A DNA stretch of 64,000 nucleotides from Flavobacterium celericrescens (GCF_011392075.1 NZ_JAAJBV010000011.1:1-64000); one strand, 5' to 3'. Counted from the first letter of the stretch, positions 55,741 to 62,781 are shown. The notes: generated by a model not told the origin, from the letters alone. A program made the numbers and translations.

Positions 55741-56100
55741 GATAGGAACGCTATCGCTGACGTATTTGCGCCCACCCAGTCCAACGCTCCCCGCCGCACA
55801 TGTGGCTTTCCCTACCGAGAACAGCACTTGTTTTCCCTAAGTAAGTCAATAAAAAATGGCTTTCTGTTTTTCCAACCCCACGCGCACAGTAAGCCATTTT
55901 TTATCCACTTACACCCATCCCAAAAAACAAGAGCTGTTTTTCCCAATGCTAAACCACCCCAAGCTATTTTACATAATGATGGCAACATTATAGTTCAAAA
56001 AAAAGCGTTAATATTTTTATTGGAATTTTTTTAGAACTATAATTTCATTATGTAAAATATCCGCTCCCAGCCGCACCCGCCCGAAATAGGAATAGTATTT
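55741..56100 (+). repeat. Hairpin module 1, copy A (about 350 bases)
   Basis: Begins with TAGGAACGCTATCGCT and contains nested inverted repeats: AAAAAATGGCTT/AAGCCATTTTTT (55,851-55,862 with 55,891-55,902) enclosing the loop CCAACCCCACGCGCACAGT, and TTTTACATAAT/ATTATGTAAAA (55,967-55,977 with 56,047-56,057) around ATTATAGTTC/GAACTATAAT. Outer ends GTGG and CCAC can pair. The minus strand of 63,208-63,570 has the same order with compensating stem changes, which argues for a folded RNA or single strand. An open frame at 55,828-56,034 runs through it and is not called. Confidence 0.7.
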
Positions 56101-56400
56101 TCATTGTTTTTTGAAGATGCTTACCATTTTCATAAGAACTCATAATCTTGTAATAAATCCTCAAGAACATTCAAGCATCCTCAAAAATCAAAATTGCCCA
56201 CAAGAGTATAGTTTTTTATTTGCCAGAAAATTGGTAGTAAATTGTCTTTAAGCCGTCTTGATGCTAAGCAATGTCAATAAAACAATTAAATAAACATATA
56301 AACCCGTTTTTAAAAAGAAGTGTCTAGCATCAAGCCGTCAATAAAAACAATCAGAAAATCTCGTAAAGCAAATAAAAAACTATACCCTTGTTCCGCTACT
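56101..56400 (+). repeat. Hairpin modules 2 and 3, copy A
   Basis: Module 2: TTTTTTGAAGATGCTT (56,107-56,122) pairs with AAGCATCCTCAAAAA (56,173-56,187). Module 3: a 24-bp arm beginning ACAAGAGTATAG (56,200-56,223) pairs with an arm ending TATACCCTTGT (56,368-56,391), with one mismatch, and an inner pair CTTGATGCTA/TAGCATCAAG. Relatives of both modules occur twice each in copy B. Confidence 0.68.
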
Positions 56401-56803
56401 GCCAACGCACTCGGTAAAGTACAGTTGGGGAAATCTCCCATTTCCCCAAACCCCTTAGGGTGCAATTTTTTTTAAAATAATGCCAGACGTTTTTCACTCC
56501 GATTGATATTTATCGGTAGGCATTCTTTCAAAAAAAACAGCGTCAATTCCAACCACTCGGAAAGTTTTTTTCTGAATGGAAAGTTACAGGCTTACTTGCA
56601 ATAGTGGAATGGATAAAAAAATAATTTCCTTCTTCTTAAATCTGAATACTAACAATTTATGATAATTAATAACAAATTTTAACATTACAATTTGAGTTTA
56701 AAAAAAATACATTAGGAAATAATAATTTTGAACATGTAAAAATCAATACCAAAGCCGTACCAAGCTCACATAATTGAATTTTTAATTTTAAAATTGTATA
56801 GAT
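56401..56803. other. Leader region before the DUF6266 gene with further hairpins
   Basis: Contains TTGGGGAAAT/ATTTCCCCAA (56,425-56,449) and the nested pair AATGCC/GGCATT with CCGAT/ATCGG inside (56,479-56,524). A -7-like TAATTTTG is at 56,723-56,730, about 73 bases before the DUF6266 ATG. No convincing coding sequence. Confidence 0.5.
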
Positions 56804-57445
56804 ATGGGTAAAATTGGTAGAGGTATTCTTGGAGGGGTATCAGGAAAAGTAGCCAACGTAGTTGGTTCAAGATGGAAAGGAATTGATTACATTAGAGCTA
56901 AGCCTCAGAGTGTAGCAAATCCGAGAACATTATTGCAAGTAAATCAAAGAACAAAATTTGCTTTAGTGTTGAGGTTCTTACAACCTAACTTAAATTTCAT
57001 TAAGATTGGGTATAAAAATTATGCAGTAAAGAAGTCGCAGTTTAATAGTGCGATGTCTTACATTCTGAATAATGCAATTACAGGGGTATCACCTGATTTT
57101 GAAATTGACTATTCAATGGCGTTATTATCAAGAGGTAATTTAGCAGGAGCTTTAAACCCTGTTTTTGATTTAACAACACCTGGACAAGTTCAATTTAGTT
57201 GGGATGATAACTCAGCTGAAGGTAATGCGTTAGCAACTGATAAAGTTATGGTAGTAGCTTTTAACCCCTTAAAAGGAGAAAGCGTTTACTTAACAGAAGG
57301 TGCTGCTAGAGCGGATTTATCTCAAACTGTAATTATTCCGAATAGTTATTCAGGTGATGAATTACACATGTTCATTTCTTTTATGAATTTTGAAGAAACA
57401 CAATTATCAAATAGTATTTACATTGGCTCTGGTACGGCTTCATAA
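56804..57445 (+). CDS. DUF6266-family protein
   Basis: The 213-aa protein starts MGKIGRGILGGVSGKVANVV with GSRWKGIDYIRAKPQ and NPRTLLQVNQRTKFALVLRFLQ, the marks of the DUF6266 family of Bacteroidota (family from memory). There is no signal peptide. The C-terminal half looks beta-rich (about 110-210). The function is unknown. It follows the hairpin array and lies close to the right end of the element. The second protein at 58,911 has a similar layout. Confidence 0.75.
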   Translation: MGKIGRGILGGVSGKVANVVGSRWKGIDYIRAKPQSVANPRTLLQVNQRTKFALVLRFLQPNLNFIKIGYKNYAVKKSQFNSAMSYILNNAITGVSPDFEIDYSMALLSRGNLAGALNPVFDLTTPGQVQFSWDDNSAEGNALATDKVMVVAFNPLKGESVYLTEGAARADLSQTVIIPNSYSGDELHMFISFMNFEETQLSNSIYIGSGTAS

Positions 57446-57466
57446 ATTTAGTAAATACTTATTTCC

Positions 57467-57495
57467 AAAACCACCTCTTAAAGGGTGGTTTTTTT
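57467..57495 (+). terminator. Terminator after the DUF6266 gene
   Basis: AACCACC (57,469-57,475) and GGTGGTT (57,484-57,490) pair, with a following T run. It lies between converging genes. Confidence 0.8.
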
Positions 57496-57507
57496 ATTGT
57501 TGTAGTG

Positions 57508-58125
57508 TTACCGATAATAAGGAGTTTTATTGTAAATTATTTCTTTAATCTGGCTTTCACTTAAATCATACATTTCCCTTTGACTTATTTCTCTTAACTC
57601 TAAAGCTCTATCTTTCATATAATGATAATAAGGACTGTAACTACCTACTTTTAGCGTAATATCGATAATTTGGCAGTCATTTTCAAACTCATGTTGGATA
57701 TTATCAACGTAAAAATAATTAATTGGTATCGAAGCACTGATAAATGGCAAACTTACTGACTCTCCAATTTTTGGTAAATGGGGTAATTTATCAACTCTAA
57801 AGAAACAATGATTATTGTAAAACTTAATATTGAATTGGTAAATTACTTTATTGAAGCTCAAATTTAATTTACGCTCATAAGTAAATATTTCAGAGTGCAT
57901 TTTAAGTAATAGCTTTCTTAATGTATGAGATTTCAAACCTGTAGCTTCTTCAACTTCCTTCATTTTGGGAAGCCTCAAATCTAATTCTTCATTCAAATAG
58001 TCTTTAGCAAGAATAAAATCAATAATTAGTTTGTATTCTAACCTATCTTTAAAAAGATGATCTAATTGTTTACCGATATAGATAAAATCTCTAATTATTT
58101 GTTTTACTGACACTTGTGCTTCCAT
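57508..58125 (-). CDS. Element-borne DNA-binding-like protein at the right end
   Basis: The 205-aa protein has a helical N-terminus, then a winged-helix-like stretch (about 52-85: LPKMKEVEEATGLKSHTLRKLLLKMHSEIFTYERK). The C-terminal half is beta-rich (FFRVDKLPHLPKIGESVSLPF). I do not recognise the family. It lies 122 bases from the right att repeat, opposite the recombinase end, so a role in element control or excision is plausible. A hairpin terminator and arm-type repeats lie just upstream. Confidence 0.5.
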   Translation of the reverse strand: MEAQVSVKQIIRDFIYIGKQLDHLFKDRLEYKLIIDFILAKDYLNEELDLRLPKMKEVEEATGLKSHTLRKLLLKMHSEIFTYERKLNLSFNKVIYQFNIKFYNNHCFFRVDKLPHLPKIGESVSLPFISASIPINYFYVDNIQHEFENDCQIIDITLKVGSYSPYYHYMKDRALELREISQREMYDLSESQIKEIIYNKTPYYR

Positions 58126-58169
58126 AATTAATATTTTTTATAAAAATAGTAAATAAAAAACACAATAAT

Positions 58170-58191
58170 TGTGGGGATAATGTGGGGATAA
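58170..58191 (+). promoter_or_regulatory. Subterminal TGTGGGGAT direct repeat, right copy
   Basis: TGTGGGGAT occurs at 58,170-58,178 and 58,181-58,189, again with an 11-base period. It differs from the left pair at one of 22 positions and has the same orientation. It lies about 55 bases inside the right 13-bp repeat. Confidence 0.6.
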
Positions 58192-58202
58192 AATACAAAT
58201 AA

Positions 58203-58240
58203 AAAACCCTAACTAATTGATAATCAATCGTTAGGGTTTT
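58203..58240. terminator. Hairpin inside the element's right end
   Basis: AAAACCCTAAC (58,203-58,213) and GTTAGGGTTTT (58,230-58,240) pair, with ATTGAT/ATCAAT inside. A two-way terminator that insulates the element end. Confidence 0.75.
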
Positions 58241-58246
58241 AATTCT

Positions 58247-58259
58247 GCGGAGAAAGAGG
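58247..58259. repeat. Candidate attR core (GCGGAGAAAGAGG)
   Basis: Identical to 37,569-37,581. Here it extends to TGCGGAGAAAGAGGGATTCG (58,246-58,265), the reverse complement of the T arm and acceptor 3' end of a tRNA-Ser-type gene. The tRNA body does not follow, so this may be the boundary with a second element whose far end, with the intact tRNA, lies outside the window. Confidence 0.6.
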
Positions 58260-58443
58260 GATTCGTTAAAATCAAAATTCACTAATAAAATCAATACCTT
58301 TCAAAGTATGTGTTTTAAGTGACTCCTCAAGTGACTCCTTTTATATTTTGGTCAAACTAATCTAAATTCAAAGTATACAAATATACAATTTTTAGATTAA
58401 ACATTATAATAAACTTGTTTAAAAATTAAATAAGTTGATGTTG

Positions 58444-58644
58444 CTAATCAATCAGTGGTAAAACATGTTCGATATTTAAGCCAGTATGCAAACAAAACTC
58501 TTCTATACTTACAAGGCTATTTTTAGGCTTTCTAAGCGACTTTCTTATTTCATTTAATATTCTTATGCTTTGACGATAGCTTTTACCTGTAATGCGTTGT
58601 ATGTCCTTTGGATAGATACAAACTCGTTTTGGTACCTGATTCAT
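58444..58644 (-). CDS. 66-aa small HTH-like protein
   Basis: MNQVPKRVCIYPKDIQRITG, then KSYRQSIRILNEIRKSLRKP and KNSLVSIEEFCLHTGLNIEH: a pattern of helix-turn-helix (IQRITGKSYRQSIRIL) followed by a second helix pair. I recall similar short proteins in flavobacterial genomes, probably DNA-binding. A role in element control next to the att site is inferred. It could also be a chromosomal regulator. Confidence 0.5.
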   Translation of the reverse strand: MNQVPKRVCIYPKDIQRITGKSYRQSIRILNEIRKSLRKPKNSLVSIEEFCLHTGLNIEHVLPLID

Positions 58645-58910
58645 ACTTTAACCTTGCTTTTGAGTTGGCTTTGAGATAGGTTAAAGTTACTTAATTAATC
58701 TTTTCATTTAACGTTGATTGGAATTAAGTTTTGATTCTTAAATAAGTCATTTAATGACAAATAAGGACATATTATGACATTTGGAATGGTTTGAGTTTTT
58801 TAATGGATTTTGTGTGGGAAATTTGCGGTGTAATTATTTCAGAAAGTGTTGCAACCGAGTTTTGAATGATTTATGAAAGTGAAAAAATGTTGAACTAAAA
58901 TTTTGATGTT
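58645..58910. other. Intergenic region upstream of the second DUF6266-like gene
   Basis: A/T-rich, no gene. It holds the palindrome TCATTTAATGA (58,748-58,758) near a second ATGACA, between two divergent genes, so a shared operator is possible. Confidence 0.4.
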
Positions 58911-59669
58911 ATGGCTAGACAGAAAGGCATAATTAAGTTAAAAGGTACTATCGGGGATATTACTTTTTACAAAACACAGGATGGGCATTTAGCTCGTGAG
59001 AAAGGTGGAATTGAGGCTAGTAGAATTGCTAGTGACCCTGCGTTTCAAAGAACGCGTGAGAACGGTTCTGAATTTGGTAGAGCTGGAAAAGCAGGTAAGC
59101 TTTTGAGAACTGCTTTACGCCCTTTGTTGTTGAACTCTGCGGATGGTAGAATGGTGAGTCGTTTGACGCAACGTATGGTGAAAGTTATCCAAATGGATGC
59201 GGTGAGTGATAGAGGATTACGTAATGTAATTGATGGGGAAATTGAATTGGTTCTTGGTTTTGAATTTAATATTCGTGGGAAATTAGGGACTTCGTTGTTT
59301 GCTCCTTACACCTCAACTATTGATCGTGTGGCTGGAACTTTGGCTGTGGCTATTCCTTCTTTTGTTCCTGCTAATATGATTGCTGCTCCTAGTGGAACTA
59401 CTCACTTTAAAGTGATTTCTGGTGGAGCTGCAATTGACTTTACTGGAGAATCTTATGAAGTGGCTACTTCTGAAACTGCGATTTTACCTTGGGATGCTAC
59501 AGCTACAGCTGTGATTAACTTGAGTAATGCGGTTACTGCGAGCTCTACGCATCCAATGGTATTGGCTCTTGGTGTGGAGTTTTACCAACAAATTAATGGG
59601 CAAATGTATCCGTTGAAAAATGGCGCTTTTAACCCGTTATCAATTGTGGCGGTTGATGGAGGTGTTTAA
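58911..59669 (+). CDS. DUF6266-like layout protein, second copy
   Basis: The 252-aa protein starts MARQKGIIKLKGTIGDITFY with KTQDGHLAREKGGIEASRIASD, then LLRTALRPLLLNSADGRMVSRLTQRMVKVIQ and a beta-rich, Ser/Thr/Ala-rich C-terminus. Like the protein at 56,804 it has a Gly-rich N-terminus, a helical middle and a beta C-terminus without signal peptide. I infer a distant relationship. A structural or particle-forming role would fit, but nothing proves it. The DUF5675 gene follows after 32 bases. Confidence 0.6.
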   Translation: MARQKGIIKLKGTIGDITFYKTQDGHLAREKGGIEASRIASDPAFQRTRENGSEFGRAGKAGKLLRTALRPLLLNSADGRMVSRLTQRMVKVIQMDAVSDRGLRNVIDGEIELVLGFEFNIRGKLGTSLFAPYTSTIDRVAGTLAVAIPSFVPANMIAAPSGTTHFKVISGGAAIDFTGESYEVATSETAILPWDATATAVINLSNAVTASSTHPMVLALGVEFYQQINGQMYPLKNGAFNPLSIVAVDGGV

Positions 59670-59701
59670 TAGTGGTCAGTGATCAGTTTTAAGTGGTCAG
59701 T

Positions 59702-60094
59702 ATGATACTGTTTTTGACAAGAACTTATTTCCCTGAAGGAACGAATGGAAAATTGGAATGTGAAGGTAAATTGATTGGTTATACGATTGAATTGCCGTGG
59801 AAACGAAATGAAAGAAACATTTCCTGTATTCCGGAAGGGAAATATTTTATTAGAAAGCGATATAGTGCGAAATACAAATGGCATTTGGAATTGGTGGATG
59901 TGCCGAATAGAACGTATATTTTGATACATCCTGCCAATAATGCGCAAAAGGAATTGCGTGGCTGTATTGCTCCTGTTACGAAACTTTCTGGACCTGGTTT
60001 AGGTTTGCTATCTAGAAAGGCTTTTACGAAGTTGAAGGACTTGGTTTATAAAGCTTTGGACAATAAAGAAAGTGTAGAATTGATTGTACAATAG
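59702..60094 (+). CDS. DUF5675-family protein, possible L,D-transpeptidase/carboxypeptidase-like enzyme
   Basis: The 130-aa protein MILFLTRTYFPEGTNGKLEC has the family motif YILIHPANNAQKELRGCIAPVTKL near 78-101. The His...Gly-Cys spacing (about 15 residues) resembles the HxxNxx..GC motif of YkuD-type L,D-transpeptidases that act on peptidoglycan. The family name is from memory, and the enzymatic reading is inference. ATG 59,702 is preferred to a GTG at 59,693 because that region is low-complexity repeat. Two small membrane proteins follow, as in a lysis cassette. Confidence 0.65.
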   Translation: MILFLTRTYFPEGTNGKLECEGKLIGYTIELPWKRNERNISCIPEGKYFIRKRYSAKYKWHLELVDVPNRTYILIHPANNAQKELRGCIAPVTKLSGPGLGLLSRKAFTKLKDLVYKALDNKESVELIVQ

Positions 60095-60124
60095 ATCCTT
60101 TACAGGATTAGAAAAAGAAAGATT

Positions 60125-60412
60125 ATGAACGTAGTAGAACGTGCTAAGGCACCCACTCCGAAATTTTTTAAGGTGTTGCGCACCATTGGATTAGCCTTAT
60201 TAGCAGTAAGTGGAAGCATTGTAGCTGCTCCAGTAGCTTTACCTGCTGTTGTTGTAACCGTTGCGGGTTATGCTGCCGTTGCAGGCGGTGTTTTATCAGC
60301 AGTAAGCCAAATTACTGTGGAAGATAAAAGCCTTCGACAAGCTCAGGATGACACCCGAGGGAATAAAAAAAATGAGGTTAAGCCAGAAACTGACGTTGGA
60401 GGGAATGGATAA
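60125..60412 (+). CDS. Small membrane protein with a repeat insertion (holin-like position)
   Basis: The 95-aa protein has two hydrophobic segments (IGLALLAVSGSIVAAP and VALPAVVVTVAGYAAVAGGVLSA, about 21-60) and a polar tail. The tail includes LRQAQDD, encoded by CCTTCGACAAGCTCAGGATG (60,331-60,350). That DNA is a dispersed intergenic repeat in Bacteroidota, now inside the gene. Its last bases overlap the next small gene. A holin-like role next to the DUF5675 protein is inferred. Confidence 0.6.
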   Translation: MNVVERAKAPTPKFFKVLRTIGLALLAVSGSIVAAPVALPAVVVTVAGYAAVAGGVLSAVSQITVEDKSLRQAQDDTRGNKKNEVKPETDVGGNG

Positions 60413-60578
60413 TTCTTTAACTTTGAGGGCAGGAACTTTTGGAGGATTTGCACTGAGTGTTATACCCAATTTAACCTCAGCAGATGTCTTAAAAACAATC
60501 CTTTTAGCCTTTATTGGAGCAGTAGTGAGTTTTGGTGTTACGGTGTTATTAAAACGCCTCACCTCAAAAAAGAAATAA
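60405..60578 (+). CDS. 57-aa membrane protein (holin-like position)
   Basis: Starts MDNSLTLRAGTFGGFALSVI with two hydrophobic stretches (GTFGGFALSVIPN and ILLAFIGAVVSFGVTVLL), then a basic tail RLTSKKK. The ATG overlaps the preceding gene by 8 bases, so the two are coupled. A longer open frame from 60,348 begins before the overlap and is less likely. Terminator at 60,615. Confidence 0.62.
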   Translation: MDNSLTLRAGTFGGFALSVIPNLTSADVLKTILLAFIGAVVSFGVTVLLKRLTSKKK

Positions 60579-60614
60579 GCTCAGTTTTGATTGGTAACCT
60601 TTACTGAGTGTGAG

Positions 60615-60645
60615 AAAGCCTAATCGTAATAGATTAGGCTTTTTT
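60615..60645 (+). terminator. Terminator after the small membrane proteins
   Basis: AAAGCCTAATC and GATTAGGCTTT pair with a short loop and a T run (60,641-60,645). Confidence 0.85.
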
Positions 60646-60787
60646 GATTTTAACGTTACCAGGCTTTAGGTCTGTAGCGGATTAAAGAAGCCGTAACTTT
60701 TGATTATGCAATAATTTCAAAAAAAAATAAACCTTAAATAAAGCGCAAAACCCGAAATAACGTGAAACCTGTTTAGCAGATGTTTTT

Positions 60788-61084
60788 TTAAATACGTCCT
60801 TTCTCTTTTAGATATTTTTCGTTATTGTAGATATAAGTATCTAATTTTATTATTTTATTTCTATATTCTTTAATTTTTTCTTTATTTCTGTTTATTTCAT
60901 CAATCATATTTTTTTGACGTAATTCATTTTCTCTAGATTCGAGATTTTGTATAGATTCTTTTAAAGAAAGAATTTCCTCTTTCCAACTATAATTACTCTT
61001 AATTACTTTGTCATCCTCAACTTTGTCATTCAGTTTATATATAATTATTATTGCTACAATAAGTAAAAAAAATAGTAGTACCAT
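60788..61084 (-). CDS. Small coiled-coil membrane protein
   Basis: The 98-aa protein has one N-terminal helix (MVLLFFLLIVAIIIIYKL) and a long, charged coiled-coil (about 25-95, SWKEEILSLKESIQNLESREN.. KEYRNKIIKL). It is 22 bases downstream of the 225-aa gene on the same strand, so they form an operon. Function unknown; a membrane-anchored scaffold is inferred. Confidence 0.6.
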   Translation of the reverse strand: MVLLFFLLIVAIIIIYKLNDKVEDDKVIKSNYSWKEEILSLKESIQNLESRENELRQKNMIDEINRNKEKIKEYRNKIIKLDTYIYNNEKYLKEKGRI

Positions 61085-61106
61085 AACATTTAATTTTTGT
61101 TGTTAA

Positions 61107-61784
61107 TTATAAATTTTCAGGAAAAAGTTGATTGTAATAATTATAAAGAAATTCGCCAATGTCGGTTAATCTATAGTAGAATTTAATTTCTCCGCCTTTG
61201 AATTCTGGATCATATTCCTCATATTGGTGATTTCTTTCTATTGGAGTTTGTTCTGAACGTTCTTGAAATATCAGCCCCAAATTAATTAATGGATAATATT
61301 CTTCTTCAAAAATTTCTTTTCTTTCATTTAGTCTGAATTCTTTTATCAATAGCAAGTCATCAATGTATGCTGTTTGTATTAAGTTAGTCAATCTTAAAAA
61401 GTGATCAGAATAAAATTCACCCTTAGCTTTTAATTTACATAGTCGACCGAAAACTTTACATTTTTTTATGTTTTCTAATTTATCAATTGCCATTAAAATT
61501 TTTTCAACAGATGATTCATCTTCATCATCTAAATCATCTAGTAAAGTGTTTTTTTCATCTTCATTTAAATCACCAAGCTCAAGAAGAACATTCATAGCTT
61601 TTTTTATGAAAATTCTATCAGTATATGAGTTGTAGACATTTTTTACAGCTACAATTGACTTAAGTATTGGTAATTCTTTAACAATTTCCTCGGTTATTTG
61701 GTCATCTAAAACTTTTTCAACAAGTTCAATAGAAATTTCTTTCAAGTCTTTTGATTTAAATATCTCTTGAATTTGTTCTTTCAT
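61107..61784 (-). CDS. Uncharacterised 225-aa protein with winged-helix-like C-terminus
   Basis: The N-terminal part has ELPILKSIVAVKNVYNSYTDRIFIKKAMNVLLELGDLNEDEK, a motif I recall from several uncharacterised bacterial proteins near phage genes but cannot name. The C-terminal part (about 110-220, GEFYSDHFLRLTNLIQTAYIDDLLLIKEF.. FYYRLTDIGEFLYNYY) could be a winged helix. Cytosolic. With the coiled-coil membrane protein it makes a two-gene unit that could be a defence or conflict gene pair. Confidence 0.5.
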   Translation of the reverse strand: MKEQIQEIFKSKDLKEISIELVEKVLDDQITEEIVKELPILKSIVAVKNVYNSYTDRIFIKKAMNVLLELGDLNEDEKNTLLDDLDDEDESSVEKILMAIDKLENIKKCKVFGRLCKLKAKGEFYSDHFLRLTNLIQTAYIDDLLLIKEFRLNERKEIFEEEYYPLINLGLIFQERSEQTPIERNHQYEEYDPEFKGGEIKFYYRLTDIGEFLYNYYNQLFPENL

Positions 61785-61833
61785 AAGTGTTAATTTATGT
61801 ACTTTTCTTTATATTTTAAGCTAATTCGTTGAT

Positions 61834-61899
61834 ATGCGCTACAAAATAGCGCCAACATAACCAATTTTGGATGTATATGCGCTAGTTTGCAGCGTTTTT
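61834..61899 (-). promoter_or_regulatory. GCGCTA-containing inverted repeats upstream of the two-gene operon
   Basis: GCGCTACAAAATAGCGC (61,837-61,853) is a 6-bp-stem hairpin. A second ATATGCGCTA lies about 45 bases further at 61,882, followed by AGCG. The pair stands about 50-115 bases upstream of the 225-aa gene's ATG on the minus strand. It could be an operator or a cassette-boundary repeat. Confidence 0.4.
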
Positions 61900-61940
61900 C
61901 AAATATAAATACATTTTTTTAATTTCTATCCAATTTCATT

Positions 61941-61971
61941 AAAAAAGCCCAGACAAGTTTGTCCAGGCTTT
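61941..61971 (-). terminator. Terminator of the DUF6943 gene
   Basis: Minus strand: AAAGCCTGGACAA pairs with TTGTCTGGGCTTT (one mismatch), followed by a T run, immediately beyond the stop. Confidence 0.8.
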
Positions 61972-61974
61972 GTA

Positions 61975-62397
61975 TTACTTCATTCTATACCTCATCATAA
62001 TGGCGTTTTTGAGCTCGTTGATGAGGTGGATGCTTTTGTTGTGGTGGTTTTCCTGTTCTTGCAGCAGCTTTAGTGCTTGAATGTTTTTTTTATGCAGCTC
62101 GTGTTCTCGCATTAATCGTGTTGCCCTTGGGTTGAACTCTTTTTTGAATTCATAGAGCGATAAGAAAGGAATTACAGAACCTCTCAGATATTGGTGCCAG
62201 AATTTGGATTTCCAGAGGCTCATAGCTATCCAGTACACGTCTTCTTTTTGTTCTTCGGTTTGGAAGATTAATACAAAGCTATTTGTGTAGGCTTCGTGAT
62301 GCGGTTTGCCGCTGTTTAATCCTTTGTTTAAAACGAAAAAATGCGGTTTGGCATAGTTCATGCCGGCACGGTGGGATTTGATAAAAATTGTGTCCAT
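61975..62397 (-). CDS. DUF6943-family protein
   Basis: From ATG 62,397 it encodes 140 aa beginning MDTIFIKSHRAGMNYAKPHF and continuing LNKGLNSGKPHHEAYTNSFV, then WIAMSLWKSKFWHQYLRGSVIPFL, which I recognise as DUF6943 from flavobacterial mobile regions (from memory). The C-terminal third is a His/Lys-rich coil. No function is known. A longer version from 62,493 adds an unlikely N-terminus. It lies directly downstream of the inverted hairpin array. Confidence 0.7.
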   Translation of the reverse strand: MDTIFIKSHRAGMNYAKPHFFVLNKGLNSGKPHHEAYTNSFVLIFQTEEQKEDVYWIAMSLWKSKFWHQYLRGSVIPFLSLYEFKKEFNPRATRLMREHELHKKNIQALKLLQEQENHHNKSIHLINELKNAIMMRYRMK

Positions 62398-62534
62398 AAT
62401 ACAAGGATTTAAAAGGTTAATTTCCTTCGTCTTTCCTTCGTGATTGCCCGAAATATGAATGAAAACCGAGATGCCCCACACACATTTTTGCAAAAGAAAA
62501 AAGGAAAAAAAAGAAAGCCGTTTTGCCTTGTGGA

Positions 62535-62678
62535 GGGTTTCAAAAAAGCAAGTTTTTCGGATAAAATACTACCCTAATGAGTGATTAGTAATTAGTGATA
62601 AGTGACTATTCAACTGGAAATGCAAGGGTGGAGATTTTATCCGGAACCGAAGGCTTGAACTTGCTTTTTTGAATACCC
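62535..62678 (-). repeat. Hairpin module 4 in copy B
   Basis: GGGTTTCAAAAAAGCAAG (62,535-62,552) pairs with CTTGCTTTTTTGAATACCC (62,660-62,678). CGGATAAAAT and ATTTTATCCG pair inside. The loop holds AGTGATTAGTAATTAGTGA repeats. It is the part of array B nearest to the DUF6943 gene. Confidence 0.65.
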
Positions 62679-62781
62679 GGAACAAACCTTTGGCTTCTTT
62701 TTTATCCTTTTTTTTGTAAAAATGTTTACCCTGATTTTCTTATGAAATGGGGTTTTAGGGGTATTCAATCGGGACACGTGA

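Larger units (their letters stand above)
37569..58259. mobile_element. Putative integrative element of about 20.7 kb carrying a defence island
   Basis: The ends are defined by the 13-bp direct repeat. Inside are a tyrosine recombinase at the left end, an RteC-like gene, two HTH_17 proteins and a putative replication protein, then only cargo (type I restriction-modification, toxin-antitoxin-chaperone, AbiC, the three-gene ATPase/phosphoribosyltransferase operon, GNAT toxin pair), a hairpin array, DUF6266 and a regulator-like gene at the right end. I find no relaxase, coupling protein or conjugation genes, so it is either mobilised by helpers or moves by recombinase alone. The right end may be a junction with a second element. 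Confidence 0.65.

Noticed and set aside
55828..56034. Open frame within hairpin module 1, copy A, similar in translation to one in copy B (63,210-63,500)
   Set aside because: Both encode a similar stretch (SLSKSIK..., FFIHLHP) but the similarity follows conserved loops and paired stems. Starts are not shared, so RNA or DNA structure explains it better. If later copies keep the frame, this should be reopened.
55741..56600. Retron or group II intron
   Set aside because: No reverse transcriptase gene in the window and no domain V-like motif recognised.
37569..58259. Complete conjugative element (ICE)
   Set aside because: No relaxase, coupling protein or tra genes found; only recombinase, RteC-like and HTH genes.
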